DNA of 64,000 nucleotides, taken from positions 3,849 through 67,848 of the forward strand of contig JALNYY010000007.1 of NCBI GenBank assembly GCA_023229605.1, read 5' to 3'. The notes beneath the pieces were generated by a model that saw only the letters and a list, made by a program, of their open reading frames with translations, did no database searches and was not told the origin of the DNA. Made by a program: the position numbers and the translations under genes. Source of the stretch: Methylobacter sp. (GTDB taxonomy: Bacteria > Pseudomonadota > Gammaproteobacteria > Methylococcales > Methylomonadaceae). Below, piece after piece: positions 16,353-25,758 of this stretch (position 1 is its first letter; each line of letters begins with the position of its first letter).

Positions 16353-16916
16353 CTAAGCCTTGTATTTAGTCATGGCTTCCAGCTTTCCTATCGCTTCTTT
16401 TATCTTCGCTTCAGTCTCTGCGTTCAGTTCTTTAGCTGAATAGACTTTTTCCAGCAAGCTTTCTTCAACCAACGCGTCTTTTATCCAGCGTTTGGTGAAT
16501 CGGTAATTGCTATACGCCGTGGTAACCTCTCCTGTCTTTGGGTCCTTTAAACCGGCGCTTTTTGCTGCGGCAGCTGGGGCTTTTTTAGCGGCAGCCGGTT
16601 TGGCTGTAGTCGCCTTGGCGGTTGCAGGCTTAGCCGCCGCCTTAGGTGCGACCGCTTTGGTTGCTGCCGGTTTAGGCGGCTCAGCTTTAGTTGCCGCAGC
16701 TTTAGGCGCAACAGTTTTAGCCGCAGCCGGTGTAATTGCGGCAGGTTTTTCTGCTGCGACCGCAGCCTGGGGCTTTGGTTGTTCCACGGCTGCCGGCTGT
16801 GCTTCAGGTTTTGCCGCCGGCGCTTTGGATTTAGCCGTCGCTTTCTGTTCGCCTATAATTGCATAAACAACATAGGCGACAAAAATAGTAGTTAATATAA
16901 ACAACCCTTCAGTCAT
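16353..16916 (-). CDS. Ala/Pro/Lys-rich protein with N-terminal membrane anchor
   Basis: 187 residues, function not recognised. Residues 4-21 form one hydrophobic span (LFILTTIFVAYVVYAIIG). Residues 25-120 are a low-complexity stretch of Ala, Pro and Lys with degenerate AAKP/ATKA-type repeats, resembling a linker or a histone H1-like basic tail. The last 65 residues (KDPKTGEVTTAYSNYRFTKRWIKDAL onward) look folded and helical. The likely layout is a membrane-anchored domain on a long flexible tether, similar in plan to proteins that span the periplasm or hold a cytoplasmic domain away from the membrane. The gene stands alone, with a strong terminator at its 3' end. Confidence 0.7.
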   Translation of the reverse strand: MTEGLFILTTIFVAYVVYAIIGEQKATAKSKAPAAKPEAQPAAVEQPKPQAAVAAEKPAAITPAAAKTVAPKAAATKAEPPKPAATKAVAPKAAAKPATAKATTAKPAAAKKAPAAAAKSAGLKDPKTGEVTTAYSNYRFTKRWIKDALVEESLLEKVYSAKELNAETEAKIKEAIGKLEAMTKYKA

Positions 16917-17190
16917 AATGGCTCTCCACCTTTATTAAATTAATTTTTCTTCACTGCTTTAAAATTAAGCGCCGCCGGTTAACAGGCAAATCAAGGGGCG
17001 GGGCTTGTACCTGCAACCCTGTCAAATCAACCACAAGGAATTGTTGCTACCTTAACTATCACCTGCAATATCTGTCCATATAGGCAAACCGTATCGCTAG
17101 TGCCGGAATATACCAGAAGCCGGAGTGCAGGCAAAACTCTAATTCGAAAAAACGCAAACCCGGCCGGTACTTAGCGTCGGAATACGGCGA

Positions 17191-18411
17191 TTACCAGCAT
17201 ACCCGGCCTTTTGCCAGTTTGGGCAAGTCATCGCGTAAACCCATCGCGTAGTTGTTGAAATAAGCCTTGACCATCGCCGAGTGATTAATCAGGTTCATGC
17301 CCGCCGAACGTAAGCGGACCAAGGGCTCTGCGGTCATGCCGTAAGTCTTGTTCAGCGCATCCATACTCGACATCATCATCAGGTTATCGCCTTTACGCCA
17401 GCGCTCATAACGACGCAGGAAACGGGAGCTGGATAATGGCCTTTTTTCCTGTTTGGTTTGGATTACCAATTCCGCAATGGCTGCGGCATCTAATAGCCCG
17501 GCATTCACGCCTTGTCCCGCCAGAGGATGCATCGCATGGGCGGCATCGCCGCACACGGCGAAATGCTGGTCGATATAACGGTTTGCGTATTGAAAGCGCA
17601 AAGGAAATGCAGCGCGCGGGCCGACGTCCAGCATCTTGCCCAGGATGCCGCCTGAAGCTTGCTCCAGAACTTGCAGAAAGTCTTGATCGGAAAGCGCCAG
17701 ATGGCTTTTGGATGTTTCCGAGCCCAAGGTCCAAACGATCGAACACTGGCCGTTTTTCAACGGCAAAAAAGCCAACGGTCCTTCGTCGAGAAACCGTTGC
17801 CATGCGGTGAACTGATGGCTTTTTTCGGTCGTTACCGTAGCGACCAGGCCATCCTGATGATAGTCCCAGCCGGTGGTTTCAATACCCGCCATCGTTCTTA
17901 ATGCAGAACCCCGGCCGTCGGCGGCAATCACCAGATCGGCTTCCAGGATTCGGCCGTCTTCCAGCCGCAACTGCCTGCCGCTGTCGTTTAGCTGCATATC
18001 GACAACTGTTGCCGGGGTAATGCAGGTGGCCGACGGCAAGTCGTCCAGCGCATCCCAAAGGGCGGCGACGGTGATCCGGTTTTCGACCAAATGCCCCAGC
18101 TCGGAAAAGAGGGTGTCCGCGCAATCAAAATGCAATTCGCCATCGGCGCGGGTATCCCATACCCGCATGTCCCGGTAAGCGCAAACGCCGCGTTGCACCA
18201 TGCCCGGCCAAGCGCCCAACATTTCCAGGATGTTCTGGGAGGCTTTGGTTAAAGCGGAGACGCGAATGTCGATAGGTTCCGGCGGCCATTGTCTTTCCGG
18301 GTTGAACCGCTCCAGCAGCGCAACCTTGACGCCGCCATGCGCCAGCGCGCAAGCGGTTGCCGCACCGACCATGCCGCCGCCGCATACGATGACTTCATAA
18401 CGATCGGTCAT
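17191..18411 (-). CDS. ubiI: UbiI/VisC-type FAD-dependent ubiquinone biosynthesis hydroxylase
   Basis: A 406-residue flavin monooxygenase of the UbiH/COQ6 family. The FAD-binding GGGMVG loop is near residue 11. The central DGRGSALRTMAGI contains the DG motif. The signature GDAAHAMHPLAGQGVNAGLLDA lies near residue 280. It follows ubiH, pepP and ygfB on the minus strand, the order of E. coli ygfB-pepP-ubiH-ubiI, which supports UbiI (ring C5 hydroxylation) over UbiF. In some bacteria one such enzyme has broader ring specificity, so the exact position is not certain. Confidence 0.85.
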   Translation of the reverse strand: MTDRYEVIVCGGGMVGAATACALAHGGVKVALLERFNPERQWPPEPIDIRVSALTKASQNILEMLGAWPGMVQRGVCAYRDMRVWDTRADGELHFDCADTLFSELGHLVENRITVAALWDALDDLPSATCITPATVVDMQLNDSGRQLRLEDGRILEADLVIAADGRGSALRTMAGIETTGWDYHQDGLVATVTTEKSHQFTAWQRFLDEGPLAFLPLKNGQCSIVWTLGSETSKSHLALSDQDFLQVLEQASGGILGKMLDVGPRAAFPLRFQYANRYIDQHFAVCGDAAHAMHPLAGQGVNAGLLDAAAIAELVIQTKQEKRPLSSSRFLRRYERWRKGDNLMMMSSMDALNKTYGMTAEPLVRLRSAGMNLINHSAMVKAYFNNYAMGLRDDLPKLAKGRVCW

Positions 18412-18415
18412 TGCT

Positions 18416-19627
18416 TCATCTCCTGCCGCCCAGCCGGGGCAAGCGCCCGGCCAGTCCCATTGCGTGACGCGTCAGCAATGTTTTGGCGGCGGGAATATGA
18501 TCCAGTATCGCCAGGCCGATATTCCGTGCGGCCGCCAAGGCCAGCCAGTCGTTGGAAAAAATCCGCACTACGGTGTCGGTAAAACCGATGGTTCGGTCAT
18601 GATCTTTCTGCCGGGATTCGGCATAAGCCGTTAAGAAATCGGCAGAACCTATATCCTGCCCAGCCTGATGCCGGGCGATGATCATTTCGGCCAGCTGCAC
18701 AACGTCGCGCAAGCCTAAGTTAAACCCCTGGCCCGCAACCGGATGCAGCTGATGCACCGCATTGCCGATAACCACGGTTCGGACTGCGGTCATTTTTTCG
18801 GCGCGGATCAGCGACAACGGGAACGCCCGCCTGGGAGCCGCCAAACTCAGCTCGCCCAGTTTGTAACCGAAGCAGCGCTGGAGTTCGGCCAAAAAGTCCG
18901 CCTCGCTGCCGGACATCAGCGCAGCGGCGTCTTCATCGGTGCGCGTCCAGACCACTGCGCAATGATCATTCTCGACAGGCAGCAAGGCCAGCGGACCTGA
19001 GGCAGTGAAGCGTTCGAATGCGACATTATTATGGGGCAGGGATGATTTTACCGTAGTGACCAGCGCGGTCTGCCCGTACTCGGTGATCTGCTGGGCTATT
19101 TCCAGCAGCTTGCGTACCGAGGAGTTGCCGCCGTCCGCGCCAACCAGCAGTTTGGCGGATACATTTAACGGTTCATCGCCGCGTTTCAGGCTGATATTGA
19201 TGGTGTTAGTTCCGGCCATCAAGCCGACCAGTCGGGCAGGGCATATCAGCTCTATACCGGCTTCAGTAACCAGCTTGGCGACATGCGCTTCTATGTCCCT
19301 TGCGGTAATCACATAGCCCAGCGCCTGCACGTTTTCTTTTTGCGCCGACAGCCGGACTTTGCCGAAATGGCCTTGATCGGAAATATGGATGTTTTTGATT
19401 GCGGTGGCGGCCTGACTGGCGCCCTGCCAGATACCCAGCGCCTCAAGCATTTTCACGGTGCCGGCCGCCAAAGCCAAGGCCCTGTCGCCGGCGGGTGAAT
19501 CATGTAACTGTTCGCGGGTGTTCGCCTCAACTATTGCAATCTTCAGCCCGGTGTCTTTTAGCGCCAGCGCCAGACAGTTGCCCGCCAACCCTCCGCCGGC
19601 AATCAATAAGTCGTAATCATGTTGCAT
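18416..19627 (-). CDS. ubiH: 2-octaprenyl-6-methoxyphenol hydroxylase
   Basis: A 403-residue FAD monooxygenase of ubiquinone biosynthesis. The N-terminal FAD loop AGGGLAGNCLALAL, the DG motif VGADGGNSSVRKLL and the signature IGNAVHQLHPVAGQGFNLGLRD (note Asn in place of the usual Asp) are visible. It overlaps pepP at its start and lies four bases ahead of ubiI, so the three genes are one transcript. The reaction hydroxylates the ring at C1 with oxygen and NAD(P)H. Confidence 0.9.
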   Translation of the reverse strand: MQHDYDLLIAGGGLAGNCLALALKDTGLKIAIVEANTREQLHDSPAGDRALALAAGTVKMLEALGIWQGASQAATAIKNIHISDQGHFGKVRLSAQKENVQALGYVITARDIEAHVAKLVTEAGIELICPARLVGLMAGTNTINISLKRGDEPLNVSAKLLVGADGGNSSVRKLLEIAQQITEYGQTALVTTVKSSLPHNNVAFERFTASGPLALLPVENDHCAVVWTRTDEDAAALMSGSEADFLAELQRCFGYKLGELSLAAPRRAFPLSLIRAEKMTAVRTVVIGNAVHQLHPVAGQGFNLGLRDVVQLAEMIIARHQAGQDIGSADFLTAYAESRQKDHDRTIGFTDTVVRIFSNDWLALAAARNIGLAILDHIPAAKTLLTRHAMGLAGRLPRLGGRR

Positions 19628-20937
19628 CAGGTCGCCTGCATTAAGCTTTCAATTTCCGCAATGGTTTTGGGGACGCCGCCGGTCAATATCTCATGCCCCA
19701 GCGCGGTGACCAGCACATCATCCTCGATGCGGATGCCTATGCCGCGCCATTGTTCGTCAACGGCCTGGCAATCCGCCGGGATATACAGGCCCGGCTCTAT
19801 GGTCAGCACCATGCCCGGTTCCAGCAAGCGCCATTCCTTATCCAGCTTGTAGTCGCCGACATCATGCACATCCATGCCCAACCAGTGGCCGATCCTGTGC
19901 ATGTAAAACTGTTTGTATTTTTCATCCTTGATCAGCTTAGATACCTTGCCTTTCAATAATCCCAGCGACACCAGGCCTTTGGTCAGCACCTCAACCGAAG
20001 CATCGTGCGCCAGATGCCACGGCAGCCCCGGCTTGATTTGTGCGATTGCGGCCGTCTGGGCGTCCAAAACCAGTTGATAAAGCTGCTTTTGCGGTTCGCT
20101 AAAGCGGCCGGAAACCGGAAAAGTGCGGGTAATATCGGCCGCGTAATGGTCGCATTCCGCGCCGGCGTCAATCAGCAGCAGGTCGCCGCTTTTTAACTTA
20201 TCGGCATTCTCGGTATAGTGCAGTACGCAGGCATTTTTGCCGCCCGCTACAATCGAAGGGTAGGCGACCGCGCGCAGACCGTCCTGGATAAAGTTATAGA
20301 TAATTTCCGCTTCTACCTGATACTCATACATCCCTGGCTTGCATTTTTGCATGGCTTTGACATGGGCCTTGGCGGAAACATCAGCGGCGCGGCGCATCAG
20401 TTTAAGCTCTTCGGGGCTTTTGAACAGGCGCATTTCATGCAGGATATGTTCCAGCGAAACCAGCTCGCCCGGTGCAGTAACGCCGCTTCTGGACTGGCCG
20501 CGGATATGGTTTATCCAGACCAATAAATTGTGGTCGAGATCGGAATCCCGGCCTATCGGATAATAGACCTTGCCCTTGTCTTCCAGCATGCCCGGCAAAA
20601 TGTCGTCCAGATCGTCAATCGGAAATGAGTCGTCAGCCTTGTAATGCGCGGTGGCGCCTTCAAGGCCTGCATGCGCACCCTCCCATAAGGCCTTTTTTTC
20701 ATCGAATTCGCGGCAAAATAAAATGTATTCACCCTGTTTGCGTCCGGGGATAAAAACGGCCAGGGAATCCGGCTCATTAAAGCCGGTCAAATAATAAAAA
20801 TCGCTATCCTGCCGGAACGGGTAATTTACGTCCCGGTTGCGGGTTCGGACTGCTGCGCTGCCGATAAGCGCAATATTGCCTATGCCGATGTGTTGCATTA
20901 ATTGTTTGCGGCGTTTTTTAAATTCACTTTGTTTCAT
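19627..20937 (-). CDS. pepP: Xaa-Pro aminopeptidase
   Basis: A 436-residue metallopeptidase releasing the N-terminal residue before proline. The N-terminal creatinase-like domain precedes a pita-bread catalytic domain. Metal ligands appear in DAGAECDHYAADITRTFPV (two Asp), HRIGHWLGMDVHD (His), the TIEPGLY Glu and GIGIRIEDDVLV. Length equals that of E. coli PepP. It is the second gene of the ygfB-pepP-ubiH-ubiI block. A hairpin repeat separates it from ygfB. Confidence 0.95.
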   Translation of the reverse strand: MKQSEFKKRRKQLMQHIGIGNIALIGSAAVRTRNRDVNYPFRQDSDFYYLTGFNEPDSLAVFIPGRKQGEYILFCREFDEKKALWEGAHAGLEGATAHYKADDSFPIDDLDDILPGMLEDKGKVYYPIGRDSDLDHNLLVWINHIRGQSRSGVTAPGELVSLEHILHEMRLFKSPEELKLMRRAADVSAKAHVKAMQKCKPGMYEYQVEAEIIYNFIQDGLRAVAYPSIVAGGKNACVLHYTENADKLKSGDLLLIDAGAECDHYAADITRTFPVSGRFSEPQKQLYQLVLDAQTAAIAQIKPGLPWHLAHDASVEVLTKGLVSLGLLKGKVSKLIKDEKYKQFYMHRIGHWLGMDVHDVGDYKLDKEWRLLEPGMVLTIEPGLYIPADCQAVDEQWRGIGIRIEDDVLVTALGHEILTGGVPKTIAEIESLMQAT

Positions 20938-20960
20938 TTTAAAATCAGGTAAAAGGTCTA

Positions 20961-21008
20961 AGGTTCAAGGTAAAAGGCGACAGTTGAAAGAAGTTTTACC
21001 TTGAACCT
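20961..21008. repeat. Heptamer-type inverted repeat between ygfB and pepP
   Basis: Arm 20961-20975 (AGGTTCAAGGTAAAA) is perfectly complementary to 20994-21008. Further AGGTTCA/AGGCGAA-type units continue to 21027. The repeat runs into the 3' end of ygfB and supplies its last ten or so codons and its stop. Confidence 0.8.
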
Positions 21009-21529
21009 TTCGCCTTGAACCTTTCACCTCCGTCATTTAATTCGCTCTTCAGCAATAAAATAGCCGATCTGATGTATTCGGTAATTTCCATAAAATCGCT
21101 TTCATCTTCCTCGCCCGCAGCCTCTGTATCCAGCTTGGTGAATTCGACAATATCTTTTAGTATTTCAGTCGTTTCCCTGGACCAATCGGAAACGGCCTGA
21201 GTAAAGCCCACGCCCAACAGAAAGCCTTGGCACCAGTGGGTTAGCGCCTCAACCTGTTCGCTCAACAAAGTCTCATCGTCAGGCAAAAGCAAGTCGAATT
21301 CGAAGTCATCGCTCGCCAATAAGCCTCGCGTATCCTCGAACAAATGCGCCAACGTGGCCTGGTCTTCATCAGCCACAGGTGTTGCATGCCGAAACAGCTC
21401 GGTTAACCATTCGGCGCTCCGTGCTTGTTCATTGACGCACAACATGCCGGTCGCCATGCCGTGGGCTTGCGCCGCCGAGAGTTCGGCGTCGCTTTGCACT
21501 ACTATCATATTAATTGCTTGGTAAGTCAT
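20996..21529 (-). CDS. ygfB: YgfB/YecA (UPF0149) family protein
   Basis: About 177 residues of the all-helical UPF0149 family. Typical features are the N-terminal HGMATGMLC, the WCQGFLLGVG segment in the middle and an acidic C-terminal part (DTEAAGEEDESDFMEITEYIR). Its biochemical role is not settled; a YgfB homologue in Pseudomonas is linked to control of an amidase and beta-lactam resistance. The ATG at 21529 is used here; a GTG at 21538 would add three residues. The tail GERFKAKGSR is encoded by the repeat at 20961-21027 and is unlikely to be part of the ancestral protein. Confidence 0.85.
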   Translation of the reverse strand: MTYQAINMIVVQSDAELSAAQAHGMATGMLCVNEQARSAEWLTELFRHATPVADEDQATLAHLFEDTRGLLASDDFEFDLLLPDDETLLSEQVEALTHWCQGFLLGVGFTQAVSDWSRETTEILKDIVEFTKLDTEAAGEEDESDFMEITEYIRSAILLLKSELNDGGERFKAKGSR

Positions 21530-21670
21530 AAATGCCACATAATAATTTCACTATCGCGGACTAAAAATATCGCTTATGCTACCATGATCATTAACTTGGA
21601 TAATATTTGTTAATCTTGAATCGCCGGGTAAATTGCATATTTACCTGTTTGCAATAACCTAGTTATCACC

Positions 21671-21892
21671 ATGACACAATCAAATCAATCTTTAGAGTTA
21701 AAAGACCTCGAAGACAAGCTGGATAAGCTCATCGAGCAATACACCAGCGTGAAAAATGAAAACAGTTCGCTGAAAACCAAGCAGGATTCATTGGTCAGGG
21801 AAAAAGCCAAACTGCTGGAAAAAACCACTCTGGCCAGAACTCGGGTTGAAGCCATGATTACTCGCCTGAAAGCAATGGAGAACGGATCATGA
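21671..21892 (+). CDS. TIGR02449-type coiled-coil protein upstream of zapA
   Basis: 73 residues, almost wholly coiled coil (LKDLEDKLDKLIEQYTSVKN onward), rich in Lys and Glu, ending in TRVEAMITRLKAMENG. Short proteins of this kind (TIGR02449, similar to the cell-division protein ZapB) commonly sit directly before zapA in gammaproteobacteria. It overlaps zapA by four bases, so the two are coupled. A role in Z-ring assembly is inferred from context and shape only. Confidence 0.8.
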   Translation: MTQSNQSLELKDLEDKLDKLIEQYTSVKNENSSLKTKQDSLVREKAKLLEKTTLARTRVEAMITRLKAMENGS

Positions 21893-22188
21893 ACAAGAAG
21901 CCCCAGCCTGTGTCCCTGACTATTATGGGCAAAGAATACAAAATTGCCTGTGCGCCTGACGAGCAAAGCGACCTGATTCAGTCGGCTTTACAGCTCGATG
22001 CTCAAATGCGCCAAATGCGGGATTCCGGGAAAGTGGCCGGTGCCGACAGAATTGCGGTTATGGCGGCGCTTAATTTGGCGCATGAGTTACAGTTGATCAA
22101 AAGTCAAAATGCCACGCTCAACCAAACCCTGAGCGAGTGCCTGGCAAAAATGGCTCATAAGATAGAAAACGTTTTAGAAAATCAGTAA
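21889..22188 (+). CDS. zapA: Cell division protein ZapA
   Basis: A 99-residue FtsZ-ring-associated protein. The N-terminal strand PVSLTIMGKEYKIACAPDEQ is characteristic, followed by helices with ADRIAVMAALNLAHEL and a C-terminal coiled coil used for tetramer formation. ZapA binds and bundles FtsZ filaments in the cytoplasm. It is followed by the 6S RNA gene, the same order as in E. coli. Confidence 0.93.
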   Translation: MNKKPQPVSLTIMGKEYKIACAPDEQSDLIQSALQLDAQMRQMRDSGKVAGADRIAVMAALNLAHELQLIKSQNATLNQTLSECLAKMAHKIENVLENQ

Positions 22189-22204
22189 ACACGCTAAACT
22201 ATTG

Positions 22205-22391
22205 TCGTGCATCTCCTGCAGCATTCGAGAGTGTGCTGGGTGTTTCCTGAACCTGTTTTTACCCCGGGGGCGGATACCAGTACTGGTGTGCATGCCCGTT
22301 TTACGGGAAGCCTGATTTACCGGCCATGTCCCCACTTGAACCTCCGGTTCAAGGACGAAAGCACATTACGGCGCAGGTGGGAGATGCACCA
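22205..22391 (+). ncRNA. ssrS: 6S RNA
   Basis: About 185 bases directly after zapA. The two ends pair (GTGCATCTCC at 22207 with GGAGATGCAC at 22380). The 3' half contains ACTTGAACC, GGTTCAAGG and then GGCGCAGGTGGGAGA, close to the E. coli 6S 3' part. The middle can form the large open bulge that mimics a sigma-70 promoter. Position after zapA is conserved in gammaproteobacteria. 6S RNA binds RNA polymerase-sigma70 and adjusts transcription in stationary phase. Exact ends are estimated. Confidence 0.85.
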
Positions 22392-22421
22392 TGACAATCC
22401 CTTCATTAAAACAAAATCCCG

Positions 22422-22880
22422 ATGAACTACTGGCTGATGAAATCCGAACCCGATGCGTTCGGAATTAACGATTTGTACAACAAACCCAACCGTACCGAGC
22501 ATTGGGATGGTGTGCGTAATTATCAGGCCAGAAATATGATGCGGGACGATATGAAGCTGGGCGACCTGATTTTTTTCTATCATTCCAATTGCGATGTGCC
22601 GGGCATAGTCGGCATTACGGAAGTCGTTAAAGAAGGCTACCCCGATTTTTTTGCTTTCGATCCGGATGACAAGCATTTCGATCCCAAAAGCGATCCTGAG
22701 CATCCACGCTGGATGATGGTCGACGTTAAATACGTCAGAACCTTATCCCGCACCATCACCCTTAAAGAATTAAAACATAAGCCGGAGTTGGCAGACCTGG
22801 CGCTGGTAAGGCGCGGCAATCGTTTATCCATAATGCCGGTGAGCAAAGAGCAGTGGGAGTTTATTCTCTCACTGGAGTAA
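22422..22880 (+). CDS. EVE domain-containing protein
   Basis: A 152-residue single-domain protein of the EVE (PUA-like) fold. Family marks are the N-terminal YWLMKSEPDAFGINDL, HWDGVRNYQARNMMRDDMKLGDLIFFYHS and VRRGNRLSIMPVSKEQWEFI. EVE domains recognise modified bases in DNA or RNA. The widespread stand-alone bacterial type, homologous to human THYN1, has no settled role. It lies where many gammaproteobacteria carry ygfA/fau, just after 6S RNA. Confidence 0.9.
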   Translation: MNYWLMKSEPDAFGINDLYNKPNRTEHWDGVRNYQARNMMRDDMKLGDLIFFYHSNCDVPGIVGITEVVKEGYPDFFAFDPDDKHFDPKSDPEHPRWMMVDVKYVRTLSRTITLKELKHKPELADLALVRRGNRLSIMPVSKEQWEFILSLE

Positions 22881-23180
22881 AACGGGTGGAATTTAACGTT
22901 AAAATGAGGGACTCTTCTCCGATCCTTACGATCGTATCCGTTGCATTCGCACAGGCAATGTACGGGTAGATTCGCCAACCATCAATGCAGATTCAGGTCG
23001 TCCGGATTAATGTTAAGGTCTGGCTAAATTGGCCGGGCTATGAAACAATTAATAAATTAACGGGGCGTGATTAGGACTGAATTATGCCTATTTTTTAAGG
23101 GAACGGTGTGAGAGATATTTTAGTCATTCAAATTGCTCAATCGAAGTTGTTTCTGTTGATTTCTTATGTCTGAGGACATT
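22881..23180. other. Intergenic region ahead of the polysaccharide cluster
   Basis: 300 bases without a convincing gene. It must hold the promoter of the 20-gene cluster. I looked for a JUMPstart/ops element (GGCGGTAG) and saw none. A GAGGA ribosome-binding site at 23172 precedes manC. Confidence 0.5.
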
Positions 23181-24584
23181 ATGGGCAATAGTCATGCAAT
23201 CATTCTTGCCGGCGGCAGCGGCAGTCGACTTTGGCCGCTTTCGCGCACATTACGTCCCAAACAATTGCTCCCGCTCGACGGAGATCAAACATTGCTGCAA
23301 CAAACGGCATGCCGTTTGCTCAAGCATGTCGATGCCGGGCGTTTGTTAACCGTTACCCATCAGGATCACAAGTTTGAGGTAAAAGGTCAATTGGCTGAGG
23401 TTGATGCCAGGCTTCCTGCAGCGGTATTGGCGGAACCCTGCGCCCGCAATACCCTGCCCGCGATTGCGTGGGCGGTCTGGGAGATTTTTAAGCAGGACCG
23501 GGAAGCGATAATCGGCGTTTTCCCTTCCGATCATGCAATCGGCAACGAACAAAACTTCCTTGCGGCCTGGCGGTCTGCTGAACTGGCTGCAGCGGAGGGT
23601 TATCTGGTATTGCTGGGTATCACGCCACATGAACCTGCGACCGGCTACGGTTATATCCAGCCCGGCGAATCCCTGAATCTGGACTCTTCCAACCCGGTTT
23701 TGAACGTATCCCGGTTTGTTGAGAAACCGGATCTGGAGAATGCAAAACGCTTTGTCGAAAACGGCTATTTGTGGAACAGCGGCATGTTTGTATTCCGTGC
23801 AGGCGATTTTATGCAGATGCTGGAATGTCATCAGCCTGAAATTCACCGGGCAATAACCTCGATGCGGGGAACGGCGGATGTGGAAGCGTCTTATGAACAG
23901 CTGCCGAATCTATCCATTGATTATGGTCTGGCGGAAAAAGCCGAAAAAGTCGCGGTAGTGCCTGTCGCGATGAACTGGAGCGATCTCGGCAGCTGGGAAT
24001 CTATCTATCAGCATCGTGAAAAAGATGACGCAGGAAATGTAGCCCAGGGCGACGTGCTGTCGCTGGATACGCAAGGCAGCCTGCTATGGAGCTCAAATGG
24101 CCTGCTGGCTACGTTGGGCGTGCAAAATATTGCAGTGATCCAAACGGCTGACGCGACACTGGTTTGCGATCGCAGTCGCACCGAAGATATCAAGCAACTG
24201 GTCGCACAAGTTCAGAAAACTCATCCTCACCTGACGGAAACGCATTTGACGGTGCATCGTCCATGGGGAATCTATACGGTTTTGGAAGAAGGTCCCCGTT
24301 TTAAGATCAAGTGCATTGTGGTCAATCCCGGCGCCAAACTTTCGATGCAAATGCACAATCATCGCTCCGAGCACTGGGTTGTCGTGTCCGGCACAGCCAA
24401 AATCACCAATGGCGAGCAGGAAATCCAATTGGAGCCTAACCAATCAACCTATATTCCCAAGACGCACCGGCATCGTTTGGAAAACCCGGGTACTCTTCCG
24501 TTGCAAATTATCGAGGTGCAGTGCGGCGAGTATGTGGGCGAAGACGATATAGTACGTTTTGACGACACCTATGACAGGGCATAA
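23181..24584 (+). CDS. manC: Mannose-1-phosphate guanylyltransferase / mannose-6-phosphate isomerase
   Basis: A 467-residue bifunctional type II enzyme making GDP-mannose. The N-terminal nucleotidyltransferase has the signature [15 protein letters not shown] and FVEKPD. The C-terminal cupin isomerase domain has [35 protein letters not shown] and [14 protein letters not shown] with metal-binding histidines. The ATG at 23181 was chosen because TGAGGA stands just ahead; an ATG at 23166 would add five residues. It opens the cluster and feeds Gmd. A phosphomannomutase is not present in the window. Confidence 0.95.
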   Translation: MGNSHAIILAGGSGSRLWPLSRTLRPKQLLPLDGDQTLLQQTACRLLKHVDAGRLLTVTHQDHKFEVKGQLAEVDARLPAAVLAEPCARNTLPAIAWAVWEIFKQDREAIIGVFPSDHAIGNEQNFLAAWRSAELAAAEGYLVLLGITPHEPATGYGYIQPGESLNLDSSNPVLNVSRFVEKPDLENAKRFVENGYLWNSGMFVFRAGDFMQMLECHQPEIHRAITSMRGTADVEASYEQLPNLSIDYGLAEKAEKVAVVPVAMNWSDLGSWESIYQHREKDDAGNVAQGDVLSLDTQGSLLWSSNGLLATLGVQNIAVIQTADATLVCDRSRTEDIKQLVAQVQKTHPHLTETHLTVHRPWGIYTVLEEGPRFKIKCIVVNPGAKLSMQMHNHRSEHWVVVSGTAKITNGEQEIQLEPNQSTYIPKTHRHRLENPGTLPLQIIEVQCGEYVGEDDIVRFDDTYDRA

Positions 24585-24588
24585 CCCA

Positions 24589-25674
24589 ATGAGTAAAGTA
24601 GCATTAATTACCGGAGTTACCGGGCAGGATGGCGCCTATTTGGCTGAGTTGTTATTGGATAAGGGCTACGAAGTCCATGGCATCAAACGCCGCAGTTCTT
24701 TGTTCAATACCGCGCGTATCGATCATTTGTTCCATGATCCGCATGAGCAAGGCAAGCCGTTCTATTTGCACCACGGTGACATGACCGACTCGTCCAGCCT
24801 GACGCACATTATCCAGAAGGTTCAGCCTGACGAAATCTACAACCTTGCCGCACAAAGCCATGTTGCGGTTTCGTTCGAAGAACCGGAATACACCGCCAAC
24901 TCAGACGCATTGGGCGCATTGCGCATTCTGGAGGCGATTCGCATTCTCGGCCTGCAAAACAAGACGCGTTTTTATCAGGCGTCCACTTCCGAACTGTACG
25001 GCCTAGTGCAGGAGACCCCGCAAAAGGAGACCACGCCGTTCTATCCGCGCAGTCCCTACGCTGTTGCCAAGCTTTACGCCTACTGGATCACCATCAATTA
25101 TCGCGAAGCCTACGGCATTTATGCCTGTAACGGCATTTTGTTCAATCATGAATCGCCGATACGCGGCGAGACTTTTGTTACCCGCAAGATCACCCGCGCG
25201 TTGGCCCGCATCAAACTCGGCCTGCAGGAATGCCTGTATCTGGGCAACATGAACGCCTTGCGCGATTGGGGGCATGCCAAGGATTATGTTGAGATGCAAT
25301 GGTTGATGCTGCAACAAGAGCAGCCGGAAGACTTTGTGATTGCGACGGGCGTGCAATACAGCGTGCGTGACTTCGTCAATGCCGCCGCCAAAGAACTGGG
25401 CATATCGATCGCATGGCGCGGTGAAGGCGTTGACGAGAAAGGTTACGATGACACCGGTAAATGTATAGTCTCAGTTGATCCGCGTTATTTCCGCCCCACT
25501 GAAGTGGAGACGCTGTTAGGCGATGCGACCAAGGCCAGAATCAAACTCGGCTGGACGCCCCAGATCAGCTTCGATTCCCTGGTAAGCGAAATGGTGCGCG
25601 AAGACCTTCAGTCTGCCGAGCGTGACGAGCTGGTCAAGAAACACGGTTACAACGTGTTCAACTATCACGAGTAA
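24589..25674 (+). CDS. gmd: GDP-mannose 4,6-dehydratase
   Basis: A 361-residue extended short-chain dehydrogenase that converts GDP-mannose to GDP-4-keto-6-deoxymannose. The NADP loop [19 protein letters not shown] is at the N-terminus. [10 protein letters not shown] and the catalytic Thr-Ser-Glu and Tyr-Lys in [11 protein letters not shown] and [15 protein letters not shown] are present, with [17 protein letters not shown] typical of Gmd. The ATG at 24589 gives the family N-terminus and follows manC by four bases. Its product can go to fucose, colitose, rhamnose or perosamine; the next two genes favour colitose. Confidence 0.96.
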   Translation: MSKVALITGVTGQDGAYLAELLLDKGYEVHGIKRRSSLFNTARIDHLFHDPHEQGKPFYLHHGDMTDSSSLTHIIQKVQPDEIYNLAAQSHVAVSFEEPEYTANSDALGALRILEAIRILGLQNKTRFYQASTSELYGLVQETPQKETTPFYPRSPYAVAKLYAYWITINYREAYGIYACNGILFNHESPIRGETFVTRKITRALARIKLGLQECLYLGNMNALRDWGHAKDYVEMQWLMLQQEQPEDFVIATGVQYSVRDFVNAAAKELGISIAWRGEGVDEKGYDDTGKCIVSVDPRYFRPTEVETLLGDATKARIKLGWTPQISFDSLVSEMVREDLQSAERDELVKKHGYNVFNYHE

Positions 25675-25758
25675 ACGCGTTGCAGGGCAAAGCAGGCCCG
25701 GCAGGCTATTTACAGTCCTGAAATTTTTTAAACACACAGTCAAAAAGAAGCGTGGCAT

